NCBI GenBank assembly: GCA_964503475.1
Contig: CAZCZU010000026.1
Location: 1-41,055 of the forward strand
Source of the DNA: CAZCZU01 sp964503475
Lineage (GTDB): Bacteria > Pseudomonadota > Zetaproteobacteria > Mariprofundales > Mariprofundaceae
DNA: 41,055 bases
Direction: 5' to 3'
Shown here: piece by piece, positions 7,378 through 14,020 of the stretch
Layout: each line of letters opens with the position of its first letter
Numbering within the stretch: position 1 is the stretch's first letter
Program-made: the position numbers and the translations under genes
The notes under the pieces: model-generated
The model's input: only the letters and a program-made list of their open reading frames with translations
Databases searched by the model: none
What the model was told of the DNA's origin: nothing

Positions 7378-8784
7378 ATGCTGAAATATCTGTTTGCTAA
7401 AGAGGAAGAGATTCCGCAGGGAACTGCGGCCATTTTCTTTGGTGTCTCTTCCATTGCCTGGTTCATTATCGGAACCGGCATTGGCTCGTTCAACGCAGCC
7501 AAACTTGCTTTCCCGGACTGGTTCCATGGCCTTTACTGGCTGCAGTTCGGTCACATGCGTCAGGTGCACGTTCATGCCGTAATTTTCGGCTGGATTGCCA
7601 TGGCGTTCGCTGCTTCCATGATGTACATCACCCCGACTCTGGGTAACACCAAGCTGTGGTCCGAGAAGCTGGGTGTCTGGAACGCCCTGCTGTACAACGT
7701 TGGTCTCTGTCTGGCCCTGGCTCTTCTCTGGTCCGGTGTTACTTCCGGCCGTGAGTACTCCGACCATATCTGGCCGATCGACCTGTACATCGCTCTGATC
7801 ATGGTTCTGCCATGGTGCCTGAACGTCTGGATGACGATCATCAATCGCCGCACGCAGGGTATCTACACCACCAACTGGTTCTTCGCAGCATGTATGTTCA
7901 TGACCGTGATTGTGTTCCTGGTCGGTAACCTGCCTGAGTTCTTCCATCTGACCGGTCTGAACGAGGCGTACATGACCTGGTGGTTCGCTCATAACATCCT
8001 GGGCCTTCTGATTACCCCGGTTGCTGCAGCAATTACCTACTACATCGTACCGAAGATCACCGGTAACCCGCTCTACTCGCATCGCGTGGGTCACCTGCAC
8101 TTCTGGTCGATCGTGGTGTTCTACTCCACACCGGCTGCCCATCACCTGATGAGCTCGCCGCTTCCGGAATGGCTGAAGTCCTTCGCATCGGTTGAGGGCG
8201 TGCTGATTCTGGTTCCGGCTATTGCCTACGTTTGTAACATCCTGCTCACCATGCAGGGCAAGTGGCGCATGTTTGTCGAGAATATCGAGATCAAGTTCAC
8301 CATTACCGGTGTACTGCTTGCTATTCCGCTGAACATGCAGGGTGGCTTCCAGCAGACCCGCGCCATCAACTGGTACATCCACGGTACCGGCTGGATCGTG
8401 GCTCACGCCCATCTGGCACTGCTGGGTTTCTCGACGTTTGCCGAGGCGGCTGCTGTTTACTACGGCATGCAGGTTCTGCTGCGTCGCAAGCTCTACTCCC
8501 TGAGTCTCGCAAACTTCCACTTCTGGATGCTGCTGATCGGCTTCTCCCTCTACTGGGTATCGATGACGATCGCCGGTCTGATCCAGGGTGCTGGTAAGAT
8601 TTACGAGGTTCCGTATGTGGACGTTGTGATCGCTGAACATCCGTACATGATCGTACGCTGGCTCGGTGGCACGATGGTATTCCTGGGTAATATCGTATGG
8701 CTGTACAACATGTACATGACTGCCCGTGCTGGTACTGAGGTTCCGGCTGGTCGTCAGCCTGCTGAGATCGCCTACGAGCGTTAA
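7378..8784 (+). CDS. ccoN: cbb3-type haem-copper oxidase subunit I
   Basis: A protein of 468 residues with about 12 membrane helices, the catalytic subunit of a C-family oxidase. Visible active-site residues are: low-spin haem b ligand His in VHVHAV (64 or 66); Cu-B ligands His 205 (WWFAHN) and His 255/256 (AAHHLM); the cross-linkable Tyr 249 exactly six before the HH pair, as in cbb3 enzymes; and haem ligands His 343 and 345 in VAHAHLALLG. The segment YYIVPKITGNPLYSHR is typical of CcoN. The glutamate conserved 22 residues before the haem b3 His appears to be Gln 321. It reduces oxygen at the inner membrane and pumps protons. Codon use looks optimised for high expression (many CGT, GGT, GTT). 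Confidence 0.93.
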   Translation: MLKYLFAKEEEIPQGTAAIFFGVSSIAWFIIGTGIGSFNAAKLAFPDWFHGLYWLQFGHMRQVHVHAVIFGWIAMAFAASMMYITPTLGNTKLWSEKLGVWNALLYNVGLCLALALLWSGVTSGREYSDHIWPIDLYIALIMVLPWCLNVWMTIINRRTQGIYTTNWFFAACMFMTVIVFLVGNLPEFFHLTGLNEAYMTWWFAHNILGLLITPVAAAITYYIVPKITGNPLYSHRVGHLHFWSIVVFYSTPAAHHLMSSPLPEWLKSFASVEGVLILVPAIAYVCNILLTMQGKWRMFVENIEIKFTITGVLLAIPLNMQGGFQQTRAINWYIHGTGWIVAHAHLALLGFSTFAEAAAVYYGMQVLLRRKLYSLSLANFHFWMLLIGFSLYWVSMTIAGLIQGAGKIYEVPYVDVVIAEHPYMIVRWLGGTMVFLGNIVWLYNMYMTARAGTEVPAGRQPAEIAYER

Positions 8785-8798
8785 TAGGGATTGTGTGA

Positions 8799-8827
8799 CG
8801 GGAGGGTCGTCAATTGAGGCCCTCCCG
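8799..8827 (+). other. Intercistronic hairpin between ccoN and ccoO
   Basis: CGGGAGGG at 8799-8806 pairs perfectly with CCCTCCCG at 8820-8827 across a 13-base loop. There is no following U-run, so it is not an ordinary terminator. It could stabilise the ccoN transcript end or set subunit ratios. Confidence 0.55.
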
Positions 8828-8859
8828 CACCACGAATACGATTAAGGGAGGAAAAATCC

Positions 8860-9798
8860 GTGGCTTTTAGAGAATATAAAATTGGATGCTGGATGTTTGG
8901 TATCGCGCTGAGCTTCTCGATGTTCGTTACCATCTTCCTGCCAAGTATTGACATTTCTTCAATGTCATCGACCGAAGTGGCTCTGGACAAGCAGCTGACT
9001 TACGGTAACGAGAGTGGCTTTGCTTATGAGGATCCGTTCCTTCAGGGTAAAGGCAAGCCGGTCAAGGTCGTTCTGACCAAGGATCCGGCAACCGGTGCGG
9101 CAATGGACGAGACGAATGCGTACGTCTTCACTGCCGGTACACCGTTTCCGAGTGGTCTGCGCCACACCAAGATTCTTGGCGAAGACGTCAAGAAGCTGAG
9201 TGAGGAGAAGGGCCGCATCGCACAGGCCAGTGTCGATACTGGCGCCGTGTTCCTGGTACGTGTTGACCAGCGTTCCGATGTTCCGTACATCGAGAACGCA
9301 ACAGCAACCCGTGGCTGGAAGCCGGCACAGGTTCTGCAGGCTGCCGATCAGCAGATCGAAGCCGGTAAGGGCAAGACCCTGTTCGTGCGTGAAGGCTGCT
9401 GGTGGTGTCACACCCTGTTGCCGGAAGAGACCCAGGACTGGCAGTCGTTCGGTCGTCCGCCGGTTACCGGTGACTTCAACGGTGAGTCCCCGACCACGTT
9501 CGGTTCTGACCGTAAGGCACCTGACCTGCTCCACGTTGGCGCTCGCAACAGCTCCCGTGAGTGGATGACTCTGCACTTCTTTAACCCGCGTCTGGTACAG
9601 CCGCACTCCATCATGCCGCGCTACGATTACCTGTGGGGCAAGACGGATAAATCCGGCAAGCAGATCGACCTGAAGAAGTGGGATGAAGAGTTCTTTGCAT
9701 ACCAGAAGGGTGAGACCCCGTATCCGCCGAATGTGCCGGAACCTGCGGCTGACTCCGAAGCTCGTGCACTGATCGACTTCGTTCTGAATCTGAAATAA
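8860..9798 (+). CDS. ccoO: cbb3 oxidase monohaem cytochrome c subunit with enlarged N-terminal domain
   Basis: A protein of 312 residues starting with GTG at 8860, fixed by AAGGGAGG upstream. There is one N-terminal membrane anchor (about 9-28). The haem site CWWCH is at 180-184 and the axial Met in SIMPRYDYL at 252. The segments RKAPDLLHVGAR and EWMTLHFFNPR match the CcoO core. Ordinary CcoO is about 200 residues with the haem site roughly 45 residues after the anchor; here about 150 residues intervene, a Lys/Asp-rich extra periplasmic region of unknown role. It should pass electrons from soluble cytochrome c to CcoN. It follows ccoN after a 75-base spacer that contains a hairpin. Confidence 0.9.
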   Translation: MAFREYKIGCWMFGIALSFSMFVTIFLPSIDISSMSSTEVALDKQLTYGNESGFAYEDPFLQGKGKPVKVVLTKDPATGAAMDETNAYVFTAGTPFPSGLRHTKILGEDVKKLSEEKGRIAQASVDTGAVFLVRVDQRSDVPYIENATATRGWKPAQVLQAADQQIEAGKGKTLFVREGCWWCHTLLPEETQDWQSFGRPPVTGDFNGESPTTFGSDRKAPDLLHVGARNSSREWMTLHFFNPRLVQPHSIMPRYDYLWGKTDKSGKQIDLKKWDEEFFAYQKGETPYPPNVPEPAADSEARALIDFVLNLK

Positions 9799-9811
9799 GG
9801 GAGGGAGTATA

Positions 9812-10468
9812 ATGGCTTGGAGATTTGACCGTCCGCTGTTTACGCTGACGAGTGACGACCAAAACAAGGAAGCCCAGCACGTCTGGGAACATGAGAGCCT
9901 GGGTGGCATCGCGGAGAACAACAATCCGCTGCCGCGCCCGGTGATCGGTCTGCTGCTGCTGACCTACTTCACCGCCATGGCGATCACCTTCCCGCTGTAC
10001 GGTCAGCGTCCGACTGCTGCAATTTATGCAGATTACGTGTCGCTGATGGACAGTGCCGAGGTTCAGAAGATTCTCGACGATAAGTCGATGTCGCATGAAA
10101 CCCGTGATGAGAAGGCAATGGCTCTGATCGAGAACACGCTGAGAAAGTTCGATTCGCCGTACGCGTTCCAGCGTGCTCAGCATCCGATTACCATGAACCA
10201 GCTGCGTATGATTGCGCCGCAGGTGGTTGAGCTGCAGACCAAGGGTGTGAACCTGGCTGAGTACAGTGTCATCGGTGCTCATCTGTCGAAGGCCAACTAC
10301 TATGGCAATCGCAAGCCCAATGGCGAGATCGAAGCCCTGCAGCCCTGGTGGGATAAGGGTTACCATATCGCCATCTGGTGGTTCATCGTCTTCTGTCTGT
10401 CTGTGATCATTGCTGTGAAGCGGCTGCCGCACTTCACCTGGCGTCCTGATCACACCATTGCCCACTAA
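9812..10468 (+). CDS. CcoP-like subunit lacking cytochrome c domains
   Basis: A protein of 218 residues. The N-terminal motif HVWEHESLGGIAENNNPLPR (residues 23-42) is the hallmark that precedes the first membrane helix of CcoP. After that helix (about 44-62) comes a 120-residue extracytoplasmic domain and a second membrane helix (about 184-202). There is no CxxCH anywhere, whereas normal CcoP carries two haem c groups. The subunit probably docks on CcoN as CcoP does but cannot take part in haem electron transfer. It starts 14 bases after ccoO with a good ribosome site (GGGAGGG). Electron entry would have to be through CcoO or other cytochromes of the region. Confidence 0.82.
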   Translation: MAWRFDRPLFTLTSDDQNKEAQHVWEHESLGGIAENNNPLPRPVIGLLLLTYFTAMAITFPLYGQRPTAAIYADYVSLMDSAEVQKILDDKSMSHETRDEKAMALIENTLRKFDSPYAFQRAQHPITMNQLRMIAPQVVELQTKGVNLAEYSVIGAHLSKANYYGNRKPNGEIEALQPWWDKGYHIAIWWFIVFCLSVIIAVKRLPHFTWRPDHTIAH

Positions 10469-10480
10469 TAGGAGGAACGA

Positions 10481-10615
10481 ATGCTTGATATTGATAATCC
10501 TCAGCTGGCAGCAGGCATTGTAATTGCAATTGCACTGATCATTCCATTGATCTACAGCCTGTTCGTCGACAACCACAAGAAAGGTTCGGAAGATCCCCGT
10601 ACGGTGAAATTCTGA
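10481..10615 (+). CDS. 44-residue single-TM protein, possible CcoQ-like subunit
   Basis: It starts at an ATG with GGAGG seven bases upstream, directly after the CcoP-like gene, and is the last gene before the terminator. One membrane helix (about 9-29) is followed by a charged cytoplasmic tail FVDNHKKGSEDPR. Size and layout match CcoQ-type proteins (helix then Lys/Arg-rich tail), but the order differs from the usual ccoNOQP and sequence similarity is weak. I regard it as a structural or stability subunit by position. Confidence 0.65.
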   Translation: MLDIDNPQLAAGIVIAIALIIPLIYSLFVDNHKKGSEDPRTVKF

Positions 10616-10634
10616 TCCGATTGTGAATGCAAGG

Positions 10635-10667
10635 AAAAAGCGCCGCATCTGCGGCGCTTTTTTTTTG
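10635..10667 (+). terminator. Rho-independent terminator of the oxidase operon
   Basis: AGCGCCGC (10639-10646) pairs with GCGGCGCT (10651-10658) around ATCT and is followed by nine T residues. It is a textbook intrinsic terminator, and the long A-tract before the stem makes it possibly active on both strands. Confidence 0.92.
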
Positions 10668-10744
10668 TCGGCAGGGTAGGTTTTCCTATGTATTTCCTGC
10701 CCCGATCCATTAAGATGCCAGACCAAACACCGACGGGAGCTGTC

Positions 10745-11053
10745 ATGATGAACCGAATTGCGCTCACAATGCTGATGATGCTTGGCCTGATGCAGCAGGG
10801 TTATGCCCAGGAGCAGGCGGCCTTCGATCTCGGCATTGAAAGCATGCGCAGTCATAATTACAGCGTGGGTATCTTCGTTTTCATGATGATTGCTATTGGC
10901 GTGTTTGTCGGCATCATCGTTGGTTATATCAAGATGGGAAAGGTGTCCGAACTCAAGCGAGGCGAAAAGGTGCTTTTCGCCATGATTATCCTCGGTGTTA
11001 TCGGTGCCTCCATCTTTGCAGCCGTGCAATTACTTGACGGCTTCCTGTTTTAG
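10745..11053 (+). CDS. Small secreted or membrane protein with two TM segments
   Basis: A protein of 102 residues. I chose the ATG at 10745 (or the adjacent one at 10748) because GGGAG lies just upstream; an in-frame ATG at 10688 would place a charged leader before the signal sequence. The signal peptide ends in GYA before QEQ. Two membrane segments follow (about 41-62 and 76-96), joined by a short charged loop, GKVSELKRGEKV. It begins the 13-gene unit directly upstream of the CcoS-like gene. Function is unknown. Confidence 0.7.
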   Translation: MMNRIALTMLMMLGLMQQGYAQEQAAFDLGIESMRSHNYSVGIFVFMMIAIGVFVGIIVGYIKMGKVSELKRGEKVLFAMIILGVIGASIFAAVQLLDGFLF

Positions 11054-11088
11054 TTGAACCTTAGCGGTGGTGTTGTTTAGGAGGCATA

Positions 11089-11367
11089 ATGTTCGAACTA
11101 CAAGACGGTTGGACCATCTACATCTGGTTGATCAGCGGCGCGGCGATTCTGGTTGCTGTCGTTTTCGGTATCCGCTGGGCTGCTCGCAACGAGCAGTTTG
11201 ACGAGGATATCAAGTACCTCGTCTTCGATGATCAGGATGAGGACAAGATGAGCCCGGAAGAGTTCGCCAAGTACAAAGAGGTCAATGCAGCCCAGGAGAA
11301 GCGCCGTAAAGAGGTGCTGGAGGCACAGGCCGAGGAAGAGGCCCGCAAGCGTCAGGCCAAAAGCTGA
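11089..11367 (+). CDS. ccoS: CcoS/FixS-like oxidase assembly protein
   Basis: A protein of 92 residues. One membrane helix (about 9-28) is followed by IRWAARNEQFDED and YLVFDD, which matches the CcoS signature (helix, then WA..xxQFDD and an Asp-rich stretch). The family is needed for maturation of cbb3 oxidases, probably haem b and copper insertion into CcoN. The tail from residue 55 is a Lys/Glu-rich helix that is longer than in most CcoS. It sits at the start of the assembly/cytochrome operon just after the oxidase operon, which fits. No copper ATPase CcoI is present in the window. Confidence 0.78.
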   Translation: MFELQDGWTIYIWLISGAAILVAVVFGIRWAARNEQFDEDIKYLVFDDQDEDKMSPEEFAKYKEVNAAQEKRRKEVLEAQAEEEARKRQAKS

Positions 11368-11380
11368 TCGGGAATAGCAT

Positions 11381-11875
11381 ATGCGTAGTGGTGAGCGACT
11401 GATCGCTGGCGCCATCGGTATTGTTGTACTCGCAGCTGTAGGCAAGGCAATTTTTCTCGATAGCGATACGGTGACTAAAGACAAGGGGAGGGAAGAGATT
11501 CCCTTCTACAGCACGGCGGACGATGCAACGGCCAGGGCCGCCTCGGACCTGTACCGTGAACTGCAGTGCCGTAACTGCCATGCCATTTGGGCTGTGAAAA
11601 ATATCATGGAATCGGTACCTGCCCCGAGCCTCGATGGCATCGGCTCCATTCGCAGCGAGGAGTGGTTGTACAACTATTTCTCGGCTGAGAACCCGCAGGC
11701 CATGCTTCCCTCAAGACTGAAAAAGAACTACCAGATGCCTTCGTATGCCCACCTGAAGGAGAGTGAGCGCCGATTGCTGGCGCGCTACTTTGCAAGCATG
11801 AAGGTCAAAGACTGGTATCTTGAGCAGACGCGCAAGGCGGAACACAAGAAACTTACAGGCAAGGACGACGGCTGA
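11381..11875 (+). CDS. Membrane-anchored monohaem cytochrome c
   Basis: A protein of 164 residues. An uncleaved N-terminal helix (about 7-26) is followed by a periplasmic cytochrome c domain with the haem site CRNCH near residue 63. Met in YQMPSYAHL is a likely second ligand. The C-terminus is rich in Lys and ends KLTGKDDG. It is similar in plan to the cytochrome at 4469 (anchor, single haem, charged tail), and both contain a DGIGS/DGVGS-R phrase before a Tyr-rich helix, so the two may be paralogues. It overlaps the next gene by one base. It probably supplies electrons to the oxidase or a partner complex. Confidence 0.85.
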   Translation: MRSGERLIAGAIGIVVLAAVGKAIFLDSDTVTKDKGREEIPFYSTADDATARAASDLYRELQCRNCHAIWAVKNIMESVPAPSLDGIGSIRSEEWLYNYFSAENPQAMLPSRLKKNYQMPSYAHLKESERRLLARYFASMKVKDWYLEQTRKAEHKKLTGKDDG

Positions 11876-12372
11876 TGACTGAGCAGAAGGCAACACCCTC
11901 CGCACCCAAGGTTTCCTGGGGGCCGAAATGGATGAGAGGATTTGCGGCCTTCGCATGCGGATTCCTGCTCATCGATTCCGGGCTGCAGCTGCTTGGGGTC
12001 CGCATCGAGTGGTACCAGGGACTGCAGGGCTTTGGCATTGCCTGGCTGACGGCAATGACCATTCTGCCGTTTGCATCGGGTATCGTCATCGGCATGATCT
12101 ATGGTTTCGGCGGCAAGTATCTGGCGCATTTTCCTCCACTGGCTGTGCTGGTCATGGCCTATTACGAGAGTGTGTACCACCCCCTTCCCGAGGGTGTGAA
12201 GCTGCTTCCCTGGCCCCTATGGGGCTTCTTCGTCATCCTGATGATGGAGTTCTGCGCCTTTGGCGGCGTGATCGGAGAGCTGTTCATCCGGCGCAAAATG
12301 GGCTGGGACTCAAGCATTCAGTTCAAGGGTGATAGCGCCCCCCTCCCCGAGGACGATTCGGACAAAAACTGA
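11875..12372 (+). CDS. Four-TM membrane protein, unknown function
   Basis: A protein of 165 residues with a polar N-terminus, about four membrane segments (roughly 20-40, 53-77, 83-99 and 111-132) and an acidic C-terminal tail. No Cys or His ligand pattern stands out. Its start overlaps the cytochrome stop (TGATGA) and its end is two bases before the next gene, which strongly suggests translational coupling and a shared complex. I do not recognise the family. Confidence 0.75.
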   Translation: MTEQKATPSAPKVSWGPKWMRGFAAFACGFLLIDSGLQLLGVRIEWYQGLQGFGIAWLTAMTILPFASGIVIGMIYGFGGKYLAHFPPLAVLVMAYYESVYHPLPEGVKLLPWPLWGFFVILMMEFCAFGGVIGELFIRRKMGWDSSIQFKGDSAPLPEDDSDKN

Positions 12373-12374
12373 TT

Positions 12375-13421
12375 ATGAAGCGCATTAAATTATCGGAACG
12401 AGAGAAGCAGCGTCGCAAACGTGTACTGATGGCAACACTGGTCACCTGTATTGCCGCGGCCATGATCGGTGGATCCCTGCACGTGATGGATCTTGGCACG
12501 CTGCGTCTGGACGAGATGCGGGCCAAGGCCGGGTATGATCCTGCGGATATGCATGAACACATTCGTGCAGCCGGAGAAGAGATTACCCGTCAGGAACAGC
12601 ACGAAGAGCGCAAACACGAATATCCAACCTATACGGTGGCTGAAGCCAGAGCCCTGCTGCCGGAAGAGAAGTGGAAGCAGCTTGACGAAATGGTCACGAT
12701 TCCGGCCGGCGTATTCCTGATGGGGACCGATGATCCGCGCTCCAATGCCGAGGATCATCCGCAGCACCGGGTGGAGCTTCCGGCTTACAAGATCGACAAA
12801 TATCCGGTCACCCAGGCCCAGTATGCCCGTTTTGTGGCGGCAGAGCATTACCGTCCGCCACTGAACTGGGAGGAGGGCAAGATCCCGACCGGCATGAAGC
12901 TGAATCCGGTGACCCTGGTCTCCTGGTACAATGCCCGCGACTACTGCAAATGGGCCGGCAAACGACTGCCTACAGAGGCGGAGTGGGAGAAGGCCGCCCG
13001 CGGTACGGATGGACGTCGCTGGCCGTGGGGCAACAGCATGCACCCCGAGCGGCTGAATACCTACTACGCCGTCGGCCACACCTCGCAGGTGACGGCCTAT
13101 CCGACCGGAGCCAGTCCGTTTGGCGTGATGGATATGGCCGGCAACGTTTCGGAATGGACCGCCGATATCTTTACACCTTATCCCGGCTCGACGGCGAAGA
13201 AGACCATCTTCAAACCGAAGCTCAACGACAAGACCTATGAAGAGGGATCCGAGGAGAAGGAGAAGCTGCTCTATCGCGTCCGGCGCGGTGGATCGTGGAA
13301 GAGCGATCCGTTCACAACCTCGACCTATCACCGCAACTACTCCCTGCCCAACTACGCTTCGGACTTTTTCGGCTTCCGATGCGCAGTCGAGGCGAAGGCA
13401 TCCGGTTCCGGAGGAAAATAA
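12375..13421 (+). CDS. Formylglycine-generating-enzyme-family (SUMF1-like) membrane protein
   Basis: A protein of 348 residues. One N-terminal helix (about 18-36) anchors a periplasmic FGE/SUMF1-like domain from about residue 105 to 340, recognised by MVTIPAGVFLMGT, KRLPTEAEWEKAARG, GNVSEWTADIF and FFGFRCAVEA. In true formylglycine enzymes two Cys follow RGGSW; here the sequence is RGGSWKSDPFTTSTYHRN, so the catalytic Cys pair is missing. It is more likely a non-oxidase family member such as NirV or PvdO. NirV-type genes accompany copper or haem reductase operons, which agrees with the setting. It overlaps the next start by one base. Confidence 0.83.
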   Translation: MKRIKLSEREKQRRKRVLMATLVTCIAAAMIGGSLHVMDLGTLRLDEMRAKAGYDPADMHEHIRAAGEEITRQEQHEERKHEYPTYTVAEARALLPEEKWKQLDEMVTIPAGVFLMGTDDPRSNAEDHPQHRVELPAYKIDKYPVTQAQYARFVAAEHYRPPLNWEEGKIPTGMKLNPVTLVSWYNARDYCKWAGKRLPTEAEWEKAARGTDGRRWPWGNSMHPERLNTYYAVGHTSQVTAYPTGASPFGVMDMAGNVSEWTADIFTPYPGSTAKKTIFKPKLNDKTYEEGSEEKEKLLYRVRRGGSWKSDPFTTSTYHRNYSLPNYASDFFGFRCAVEAKASGSGGK

Positions 13422-13654
13422 TGAAGTTAAGGCTAATCTGGCAGGTCATTGCGCTGCTGTTGACGATGGGCATGGCCGATACGGCATGGGCGGTGGACAG
13501 CTATCGCTACCTGCACGTTACGATCGAAACGCCATGGACCATTTTCGTGTTTCTCTTCTTCATGGTTTTCGCACCGATGATTCTTGCCGTGATCCTCTAC
13601 TGGCGCCATGCACTGCGAAAGGATGAAGATCAGCCTGGTGAGGGTGAGAAGTGA
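13421..13654 (+). CDS. Small single-TM periplasm-facing protein
   Basis: A protein of 77 residues. The ATG at 13421 follows GGAGGAAAAT and overlaps the previous TAA. A signal peptide ends in AWA before VDSYR; one membrane helix (about 36-59) and a charged tail follow. The mature protein is only about 55 residues. Unknown family, similar in size to minor oxidase subunits. Confidence 0.7.
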   Translation: MKLRLIWQVIALLLTMGMADTAWAVDSYRYLHVTIETPWTIFVFLFFMVFAPMILAVILYWRHALRKDEDQPGEGEK

Positions 13655-14001
13655 TGGCACGTCTGTTTCTTCTGTTGATGATGATGTGGCTGCCGCTGGC
13701 GGCACATGCCGCAGGCGAACCGGCTTCATCCTCGGCCGAGACGGTGATGCAGAATTTTGTCCAGCAACAGGACGATGGCGTCAGTGCGCAGAGAAAAATC
13801 AGCGACAAGCGCAAGCAGCAGATTCTGCTGCTGATGGGGGTTGGCCTGCTCATTGGCCTCTTTACGACCGGTGGCCTTGGTATTTCGATGGTGGTCTTTG
13901 AAAAGCAGGTCTATGTTGCCCATATGATCTCGGCCGGCCTGACGATTACGCTGGCCATCGCCCATGCCGTAACCTCGATCGTCTGGTTCTGGCCCTACTG
14001 A
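13654..14001 (+). CDS. Small membrane protein with signal peptide and two TM segments
   Basis: A protein of 115 residues from ATG 13654; a GTG at 13651 is also possible and overlaps the previous stop. A signal peptide ends near AHAAGEP, followed by a polar, Gln-rich linker and two membrane segments (about 56-78 and 86-112). The C-terminus is the aromatic IVWFWPY. His residues in AHMISAG and AIAHAVTS lie inside the helices and could be ligands, but I cannot show that. Unknown family; operon position links it to the oxidase accessory set. Confidence 0.7.
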   Translation: MARLFLLLMMMWLPLAAHAAGEPASSSAETVMQNFVQQQDDGVSAQRKISDKRKQQILLLMGVGLLIGLFTTGGLGISMVVFEKQVYVAHMISAGLTITLAIAHAVTSIVWFWPY

Positions 14002-14020
14002 CCGCCAATTTTTTGCCGGC

